Assembly: GCF_011765625.1 (NCBI RefSeq)
Contig: NZ_CP050313.1
Location: forward strand, 802,501 to 866,500
Origin: Shewanella aestuarii
GTDB lineage: Bacteria; Pseudomonadota; Gammaproteobacteria; Enterobacterales; Shewanellaceae
Length of the DNA stretch: 64,000 nucleotides
Reading direction: 5' to 3'
A program made the translations under genes and the position numbers. Numbering within the stretch: the first letter of the stretch is position 1; each line of letters begins with the position of its first letter. The notes under the pieces were generated by a model that was given only the letters and a program-made list of their open reading frames with translations, ran no database searches and was not told the DNA's origin. Positions 58,692 through 64,000 of the stretch are shown here, in pieces.

Positions 58692-58902
58692 TTTCCGTGT
58701 CACCATTATATATGGGTTAAGTCTAATTGAGTTGCTATTAACATTTTTAATACAATTAGTTAATTGCTTAACGCTGATATTGTTTATATTAACACCAGCT
58801 TAGTTGAGCTTTAACATTTAATTGAGCAAAGATACAAAGTGATACTTATGTGGGGGTTGTTGGTGGTTATTGGTGTTTAAGTTATCAGTAAAAATAAACT
58901 GG

Positions 58903-59490
58903 CTACTTTTTCATTGCACGCCAAAATAATTGAAAACTTGCTTGTCGATAAGTTGAATCTTGACCTAATTGCGGGTTGTCGGTAAAAAAGCGAATCGCCG
59001 CTAAATACTGTCCGTGACAGTTTTCTAGTAATAATGGGACTGGGAAATCGGCAATGACATTCTGTTTAAGCCCTTGTTCAATAAGCTCTACAATAAAACC
59101 TAGAATCTCATTCATGGCTTGTTGTCGAATTGATGGATTAATTTCGACTGAAAATGAAAATTGCAGAAAAAAAGTTTGCTTTAAAGGATTTGCAATTGCC
59201 CAGTCTATAGCGCTTTGCCATAAGGTATTAGCATCTTGTTCAATATTGCCCGTTAATTGACTGGTTTGTATGATTGAGTCAGCAAAGCTTTGTTTTATAT
59301 TAATAAATAACTCATTTAATATGGCATCTTTTGATGGGAAGTGATGAAATAATGTCCCTGTAGCAACCCCCGCAGCCTTAGCTATAGAAGCGGTGGAGGT
59401 TGCATGAAATCCTTGTTTTACAAACAAAGATAAGGCTGAGTCGAGCAATGCGGCCTTTTTTTCAGTTGGTGCCACTTTGAGGTTTTTCAT
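58903..59490 (-). CDS. TetR-family transcriptional regulator
   Basis: A 195-residue regulator with an N-terminal TetR helix-turn-helix (residues about 10-55, with FHATSTASIAKAAGVATGTLFHHFPSKDAILNELF). The C-terminal part is helical and variable, as expected for ligand binding. It lies 12 bases after the aldehyde dehydrogenase gene on the same strand, so both are transcribed from the same promoter. A perfect inverted repeat just downstream of the -10 of that promoter is the likely operator, implying autoregulation. Probable inducer: an aldehyde or related compound, by inference. Confidence 0.9.
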   Translation of the reverse strand: MKNLKVAPTEKKAALLDSALSLFVKQGFHATSTASIAKAAGVATGTLFHHFPSKDAILNELFINIKQSFADSIIQTSQLTGNIEQDANTLWQSAIDWAIANPLKQTFFLQFSFSVEINPSIRQQAMNEILGFIVELIEQGLKQNVIADFPVPLLLENCHGQYLAAIRFFTDNPQLGQDSTYRQASFQLFWRAMKK

Positions 59491-59502
59491 CTTGGGTAAA
59501 AC

Positions 59503-60927
59503 TTACCTTAAAAAGAACTTTATTAATAATTTTTGAATAACACTGCCATAAGGTGGGTGAACAAAAATACCCGTGTTGATTTTACCACTATTTAAAACCG
59601 TTTTTGCATGGCTAAAAGTCAGGAAGCCTTCTTTACCATGATAATGTCCCATACCTGATGGCCCTATACCGCCAAATGGGGCGTCATCAGCTGCCACATG
59701 GAAGACGGTATCATTAATACAAACCCCACCAGAGTGAGTTTGCTGCAAGATACTGTTTTGAGTTTGATCATCGAAACTCATGATATATAAGGCTAAAGGG
59801 CGATTATGTTGGTTCACATAACTAATGGCTTCATCAATGGTGCGATAGCTAACAATGGGTAACAGTGGACCAAAAATTTCATCCTGCATAATTAGCATAT
59901 CTGGAGTGACGTTCGTGACTAATTGGGTCGCTAGCTTTCTATTACTTGCAGGAATGTCTGACTTAGCGGCCGATACCACATTTGCACCTTTAGACTTTGC
60001 ATCTTCAAGCACAGCAAGTATTCGATTAAATTGGCGATCGTTGATCACGTTGCCATAATCTTGATTGTGATTAAAGTCGGGATACATTTTGTTGAAGTGT
60101 AGCTTATAGGCATCAATAAAGTCAGCGACGTTATTTTCAGGGCATAAAACATAATCAGGAGCGACACAAATTTGCCCAGCATTGAGGCATTTGCCATAAA
60201 TCAATCGTTCAACTGCCTTGTCTATTGGCATATCAGGCGCAATAATCGCAGGTGATTTGCCACCTAACTCAAGTGTTACAGGTGTCAAGTTATCGGCCGC
60301 GGCTCGCATAACATGTTTACCCACTAAGGTAGAGCCGGTAAATAAAATATGATCAAAAGCTAGGGCAGAAAATTGTGCGGCAATATCAGCTTCACCTTCA
60401 ACAACTGCAACTTCAGACTCATCAAAAATATTGCCTAATAACTCGGCTAAAACTTTATTGGTATGTGGCGTAAATTCAGACATTTTGAGCATGGCATGAT
60501 TGCCGGCTGCAATGGCTGTGATAAGCGGTCCAATGGATAGCATCACTGGAAAATTCCAGGGCACGATAATGCCTACAACTCCAAGCGGCTGATAATGAAC
60601 CGATACCTTTGATGGTGATAATAATAACCCAGCATGGCGTTTACTGGGTTTCATCCATGCCTTGAGGTGTTTGATGGTGTAATTGATATTATTGATGCAA
60701 GGCATTATGTCAGAGATCACTGTGTCATTCTTAGCGCGATGCCCATAATCTGTATTGAGAGCATCAATAAGTTGTTGTTGATATGCCAGCAGTTGGCGTT
60801 TGATATTGTCTAGCTTTGATACTCTGTAGGCATAGCTAGATGCTGGTTGCGCCAAATAAGCCTTTTTTTGTTTTAATAATAATTGTTGTAAAGGTGATAT
60901 TTGAGTTTGTTCAACGACCATATTCAT
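59503..60927 (-). CDS. Aldehyde dehydrogenase, coniferyl-aldehyde-dehydrogenase type
   Basis: A 474-residue NAD(P)-dependent enzyme. It has the PWNFP segment (Asn125), LELGGKSPA (Glu220) and the nucleophile Cys254 in LNAGQICVAPDYV. A C-terminal hydrophobic stretch (VIQKLLIKFFLR) suggests a membrane-associated tail. This layout is seen in the CalB/ALDH3-like branch annotated as coniferyl aldehyde dehydrogenase; the true substrates may be fatty or aromatic aldehydes. It is the first gene of a two-gene unit with the TetR regulator. A GGAGA ribosome-binding site precedes the ATG. Confidence 0.9.
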   Translation of the reverse strand: MNMVVEQTQISPLQQLLLKQKKAYLAQPASSYAYRVSKLDNIKRQLLAYQQQLIDALNTDYGHRAKNDTVISDIMPCINNINYTIKHLKAWMKPSKRHAGLLLSPSKVSVHYQPLGVVGIIVPWNFPVMLSIGPLITAIAAGNHAMLKMSEFTPHTNKVLAELLGNIFDESEVAVVEGEADIAAQFSALAFDHILFTGSTLVGKHVMRAAADNLTPVTLELGGKSPAIIAPDMPIDKAVERLIYGKCLNAGQICVAPDYVLCPENNVADFIDAYKLHFNKMYPDFNHNQDYGNVINDRQFNRILAVLEDAKSKGANVVSAAKSDIPASNRKLATQLVTNVTPDMLIMQDEIFGPLLPIVSYRTIDEAISYVNQHNRPLALYIMSFDDQTQNSILQQTHSGGVCINDTVFHVAADDAPFGGIGPSGMGHYHGKEGFLTFSHAKTVLNSGKINTGIFVHPPYGSVIQKLLIKFFLR

Positions 60928-60974
60928 GGTGTATCTCCAGCAAATAAAGTGTTAGATGTGTCGATTAAAAAAAT

Positions 60975-60992
60975 ACCGACTGATTAGTCGGT
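60975..60992. promoter_or_regulatory. TetR-type operator at the aldehyde dehydrogenase promoter
   Basis: A perfect inverted repeat ACCGACT-GATT-AGTCGGT, lying just downstream of the -10 element and about 48 bases before the start codon. Its position over the transcription start and the linked TetR gene make it a strong operator candidate. Confidence 0.75.
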
Positions 60993-60995
60993 TTG

Positions 60996-61024
60996 ATGTT
61001 AGCTGTGTTTGTTAATCAAATCAA
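60996..61024 (-). promoter_or_regulatory. Sigma-70 promoter of the aldehyde dehydrogenase-TetR unit
   Basis: On the minus strand, TTGATT (61024-61019) and TAACAT (61001-60996) with a 17-base spacer. The operator palindrome follows three bases after the -10. Confidence 0.6.
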
Positions 61025-61049
61025 CTTTTTGTATTACATTTGTATTACA

Positions 61050-61063
61050 TTGATATAGATCAG
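61050..61063. promoter_or_regulatory. FNR/EtrA-like site upstream of the universal stress protein gene
   Basis: TTGAT-ATAG-ATCAG matches the FNR consensus TTGAT N4 ATCAA at nine of ten positions, 73 bases before the start codon. Two copies of an 11-base repeat (GTATTACATTT-like) lie just before it at about 61031-61050. Confidence 0.5.
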
Positions 61064-61135
61064 TGAGATATTTGACTCAAGGTCTACACTAAATGAAATA
61101 GTATTCAATAATTATCATGAGCTAAGGAGGACATC

Positions 61136-61567
61136 ATGCGAAGCAAAACGATTTTATGGCCAACGGACTTTTCAGAAACCGCATCTCATGCACTCAAATA
61201 TGCTATCGAGATGGCTAATTTATATGACGTTGGTATCCGTATTGTTCATGTTGTTGATCAGCCTTTTGGCGACGAGAATTACATGATTTTAGCGGTTACC
61301 CCAGAAGAATTAGCCAAAAGTATGGAGGAAGCCGCTAGCCAAAAAATGCATGCGTTACTAGCCGAATTAAATACCGACAAGCCGGTTGAAACCGTGATCA
61401 GGCGTGGTGATGCGATTGAAGAAATTGTTGCCGAAGCCAACTCGGGTGATATTGGAATGGTCGTTATTGCCAGTCATGGTCGTACAGGTTTGGCACATTT
61501 TTTACATGAAAATGTTGCCGAGGCAGTCGCTAATCAGGCGCTTTGCCCAGTGTTAGTGGTTAAGTAA
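61136..61567 (+). CDS. Universal stress protein (UspA family)
   Basis: A 143-residue single-domain Usp. It starts RSKTILWPTDFSETASHALKYAIEMA and ends CPVLVVK. The family ATP motif G2xG9xG(S/T) is degenerate: the region reads ASHGRTGLAHFLHENV, so the first Gly is Ala and the final G(S/T) is EN. It may bind a different ligand or none. An AAGGAGGAC ribosome-binding site precedes the ATG. It is divergent from the aldehyde dehydrogenase gene and preceded by an FNR-like site, suggesting induction at low oxygen. Confidence 0.92.
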   Translation: MRSKTILWPTDFSETASHALKYAIEMANLYDVGIRIVHVVDQPFGDENYMILAVTPEELAKSMEEAASQKMHALLAELNTDKPVETVIRRGDAIEEIVAEANSGDIGMVVIASHGRTGLAHFLHENVAEAVANQALCPVLVVK

Positions 61568-61581
61568 GCTTTTTTATTAAT

Positions 61582-61626
61582 ACACTTGGTTCAGATTCGT
61601 GAGCCCTATTTGGCTGAACCAAGTGT
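61582..61626 (+). terminator. Hairpin after the universal stress protein gene
   Basis: A perfect 13-base inverted repeat (ACACTTGGTTCAG and CTGAACCAAGTGT) with a 19-base loop that can itself pair (AGCC/GGCT). It begins 15 bases after the stop codon and is followed by GCTTCTTATT rather than a pure T run. Confidence 0.65.
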
Positions 61627-61698
61627 GCTTCTTATTGGTCATGATTTGTATGTATGGGCTAAGCACTCAATCGTAAGAGATAACAGTTCTCAAGCGGG

Positions 61699-63255
61699 CT
61701 AAATCCATTGATGATACTTTTTGGCAACCTCATTTAATGAGTTAGCGACGAGCTTGTCGACTATTTCGATAGGAATATAAGGTAGGATTATTGCGCCACT
61801 GGCCAGTCCTAATTCTAAATATGCCAGCCGTTGCTTTTTTTGTGTTGCAGTTTGAGTCACTTTAACATGCTGTATTTTATCAAAAGGAATGCGTTTCCAA
61901 TTGCGAGCAAGTAAGCCTGTATGTTGCCAAACTACTTGATCCTCGATGACAAATCCCCAGCGTTTATAACGAATATAAAGCAAAATTGTCGCAATGATTG
62001 CGCCGATAAACGCCAATTCAACAAGCTTAATATCTAAACCCATTATAAAATAAGCCGCACTGATAAACACTGCGGGAATAAATGCCAGCCATGCTCGCTT
62101 ATAAAACCAAGCAATATGTATCCCTTGATAGTGATTTGGCAATAATAGTTTTTCACGACTTAAATCGGCAAGTTGTTCAAAAACAGCCTCGACTTCGGTG
62201 CTTTTAATGCTAGGTATTAGCATATGTTGCTTGGTGCGTTCTTCGACTTCATTACCTTTGACTTGCTTTAAAAATATGGTCCAACGATCAAATAAGCTTG
62301 CTAATAGTGGTTGCTGAAAATGAATAACTTGGACTCGTTTGATTGCCAATGCATCTTGTTGGTGAGCGATGACTCCACCACTGCGATGTAATGTTTGCTG
62401 ATGTTTATCTAAAGAATATGGGTAGTATTTTAGTACCGAAGACACCACCGAAATAAGTGAAAATAATAAATAGCCACAGATCAATAAACCGAAAAATAGG
62501 CCTATCTGTAACATGAAATTGTTGTGAGTTAATTGGCTTATCCAGTTAAGGCTTTGCTGGAATAAAGGTGATTTTACGATTTGTTCCCAATCTATTTGGC
62601 CAGCTATAGGACCTGCAATTATCGCAAACCAAATAAAGTTATTTTGATAAAAACCAAATAGGACCAAATCGGCAAAGCTTCGTTTAACAATCGGATGCGA
62701 CTCTTGTACTAGCTGGGTTTGGTCTTCAGAACAAAAGCTGTCATCTTTTGCGTGTGCAATCGGGGTTAACTGTAATAAATGTTGTTTGAGCTTAAGTGCT
62801 TTATCAACATCAAGTGCAGTTAATTTAGCTTCATCTTTACTTGAGCCTGCTGTCTCAATCACCAAAATCGCGAGTTTTAGGGGTTTAAAATAGAAAGGCT
62901 GTTCAAAGCGAATGTTTTGAATTCTACTGAGTGGGATTTCATCTTTTTTAGTAAAAAATAACCCTCGTTGAACATCAAGTTGCTGATCCGTTATTCGATA
63001 GCGAAATTTACGCCATTGGACAAATGCAAAACTACTCAGCAAGACGATTAGCACTAATACACCATCAATAACCCAAAAAAGGGACACATCATTTTGCCAG
63101 CCAGCATAAACAATCGGAATGAGAGCATAGCCGTTAGTTGCAATCGTCTTTATCGACCCAATAACAAAGCTAACAATTGACCAAGGTGACAGTGCTTGCC
63201 AATTTACAGCGTTTAGATCATCAATGCTGGTGGTTTTTTGCGTTTGCTCATTCAT
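61699..63255 (-). CDS. Three-repeat bacterial-PH-domain membrane protein (YdbT-like)
   Basis: A 518-residue protein with paired membrane helices (about 24-43 and 52-70, 190-214, 247-275, 384-420) separating three bacterial PH (bPH2, DUF304) domains. Typical strips are YRITDQQLDVQRGLFFTKKDEIPLSRIQNIRFEQPF, the second with VIAHQQDALAIKRVQVIHFQQP and the third GFVIEDQVVWQHTGLLARNWKRIPFDKIQHVKVTQ. Function unknown; in Bacillus subtilis the comparable YdbS/YdbT pair belongs to an envelope-stress regulon. It overlaps the upstream bPH gene by eight bases, so they are translationally coupled and probably work as a complex. Confidence 0.85.
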   Translation of the reverse strand: MNEQTQKTTSIDDLNAVNWQALSPWSIVSFVIGSIKTIATNGYALIPIVYAGWQNDVSLFWVIDGVLVLIVLLSSFAFVQWRKFRYRITDQQLDVQRGLFFTKKDEIPLSRIQNIRFEQPFYFKPLKLAILVIETAGSSKDEAKLTALDVDKALKLKQHLLQLTPIAHAKDDSFCSEDQTQLVQESHPIVKRSFADLVLFGFYQNNFIWFAIIAGPIAGQIDWEQIVKSPLFQQSLNWISQLTHNNFMLQIGLFFGLLICGYLLFSLISVVSSVLKYYPYSLDKHQQTLHRSGGVIAHQQDALAIKRVQVIHFQQPLLASLFDRWTIFLKQVKGNEVEERTKQHMLIPSIKSTEVEAVFEQLADLSREKLLLPNHYQGIHIAWFYKRAWLAFIPAVFISAAYFIMGLDIKLVELAFIGAIIATILLYIRYKRWGFVIEDQVVWQHTGLLARNWKRIPFDKIQHVKVTQTATQKKQRLAYLELGLASGAIILPYIPIEIVDKLVANSLNEVAKKYHQWI

Positions 63256-64000
63256 GTTGATTATTATCCGCTAGCTTGTCATTCGAACGAGGGGGATGTC
63301 TCACATCAACATTGTTTGTTTGAACTGAGTTCTGTTCAATTATTGGTGACTTGTCAATGGGCGGTTTGATTGCTGTCGATGATGTATAAGCGTTAGCTTG
63401 CTGTGCAGTTTCTGTTTGCTGTATTTCTGCAGCTTGCTGTAATAAGTGTTGTCTTAGATGCTCTGCATATTTTGCATTTAATCCTGGCAAATCAATTTCG
63501 GCCTCACCCGAACCGGCGCTATAACACTTTAAGGTAATGAGGTTGAATTTACGTTCCAGTGGTCCTTGGGATAAATTCACATGTTGTAAGCGGGTATAAG
63601 GTAAGGCGGTTGTCGATATCCAAAATAAACCACTACGCATAACAAACTCGTTAGCAAACACCCCAAATTCGACTTGGCAGGCTTTTACGTAAATAAGCCG
63701 AATCACTCCTAAGGTTAATAAGATAGTGATGAGGCTGATTGAGCTTTTAATTAGCCATCCAATAGGTGGGATGATAAAGATCAATAAGGTTATAAGTAGC
63801 GTAATGAGTCCTAATATGACGGAGGCAATACCTAACTGTAACTTAGGGTAATTCACATCCACTTTTTGTAATGTTAATTGGTGCAATGGGGTTAACTGTG
63901 CAGTCACTAATATTTGCCCATGATCATAATTATCGCTGACTATGGCGCTAGTATTAGGTTGCTTTGCAAACAGGTGTTGTTCGTCAAGTTGTTTATTATT
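63248..64000 (-). CDS. Bacterial-PH-domain membrane protein (YdbS-like), start outside the window
   Basis: A protein with two membrane helices and one bPH2 domain (VEFGVFANEFVMRSGLFWISTTALPYTRLQHVNLSQGPLERKF). A polar Gln/Thr-rich tail follows (about the last 60 residues). A GTG at 63907 could start a 219-residue protein, but no ribosome-binding site precedes it. The same frame stays open to the window edge, with plausible coding text (QLDEQHLFAKQPNTSAIVSDNYDHGQILVTAQL). I therefore mark the gene as partial at its 5' end. It is coupled to the YdbT-like gene by overlap. Confidence 0.75.
   Translation of the reverse strand, partial: NNKQLDEQHLFAKQPNTSAIVSDNYDHGQILVTAQLTPLHQLTLQKVDVNYPKLQLGIASVILGLITLLITLLIFIIPPIGWLIKSSISLITILLTLGVIRLIYVKACQVEFGVFANEFVMRSGLFWISTTALPYTRLQHVNLSQGPLERKFNLITLKCYSAGSGEAEIDLPGLNAKYAEHLRQHLLQQAAEIQQTETAQQANAYTSSTAIKPPIDKSPIIEQNSVQTNNVDVRHPPRSNDKLADNNQHE

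Noticed and set aside
60975..60992. The ACCGACT dyad as a terminator.
   Set aside because: It lies upstream of a gene start and just beyond a promoter -10, not after a coding region, so an operator fits better.
61136..61567. The universal stress protein as a canonical ATP-binding Usp.
   Set aside because: Two of the three positions of the ATP motif are altered, so ATP binding is not claimed.

Overview
The window looks like ordinary chromosome from a marine gammaproteobacterium of the Shewanella type. The evidence is the moderate, AT-leaning base composition, the gene order, and several small families common in that group (DUF3019, DUF3144, DUF3718, DUF2804, DUF1289). Genus is an inference from protein resemblance and synteny; no rRNA or tRNA is present to confirm it. 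I see no prophage, insertion sequence, integrase, CRISPR array or toxin-antitoxin pair.

Layout. 1-2.5 kb: the 3' end of umuC, a frameshifted GNAT acetyltransferase, a small membrane protein, and mdh. 2.5-5.3 kb (minus strand): prs, ispE, lolB. 5.5-12.3 kb (plus): hemA-prfA-prmC-sirB2-sirB1-kdsA, the enterobacterial order, but with a DUF819 permease inserted before kdsA and with prmC frameshifted exactly at its NPPY motif. 12.3-26.2 kb: a mixed segment with an EamA transporter, panE, vanZ-like, yajQ, ampG, a periplasmic cyclophilin, yajG, a frameshifted DUF2804 gene, a sterol-desaturase-like hydroxylase, rlmG, an MsbA-like ABC exporter and fadD. 26.7-33.4 kb: a large TonB-dependent receptor, a YgjV-like protein, a membrane-anchored thioredoxin, a LysE exporter, DUF3144, a type IV pilin gene broken by an in-frame stop, and ung. 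33.4-39.2 kb: ispB divergent from rplU-rpmA-cgtA, then a split ThrE-type exporter (YjjP/YjjB), folA and a DUF3718 protein. 39.5-48.4 kb (minus): a chemoreceptor, then the conserved lptD-surA-pdxA-rsmA-apaG-apaH cluster. 48.6-52.8 kb (plus): amgK/murU-like genes, djlA, an outer-membrane protein and a D-2-hydroxyacid dehydrogenase. 52.9-64 kb: purT, a DUF4136 lipoprotein, DUF1289, a MipA/DUF3019/response-regulator/sensor-kinase operon, a TetR-aldehyde dehydrogenase unit with a clear operator, a universal stress protein behind an FNR-like site, and two bacterial-PH-domain membrane proteins, the last running off the right edge.

How the genes fit together. Envelope building dominates: LptD, SurA, LolB, KdsA, the MsbA-like exporter and IspB serve the outer membrane and lipid carriers, while AmpG and the AmgK/MurU pair fit peptidoglycan recycling. 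Translation and ribosome functions (PrfA, PrmC, L21, L27, CgtA, RsmA, RlmG) form the second theme.

I found no clearly new multi-gene system. The best leads are four interrupted genes (three single-base deficits in or beside G or C runs, one nonsense codon in a pilin gene), the four-gene MipA/DUF3019 two-component operon, the TetR operator sitting exactly on an aldehyde dehydrogenase promoter, and a 24-bp perfect hairpin downstream of the chemoreceptor gene.
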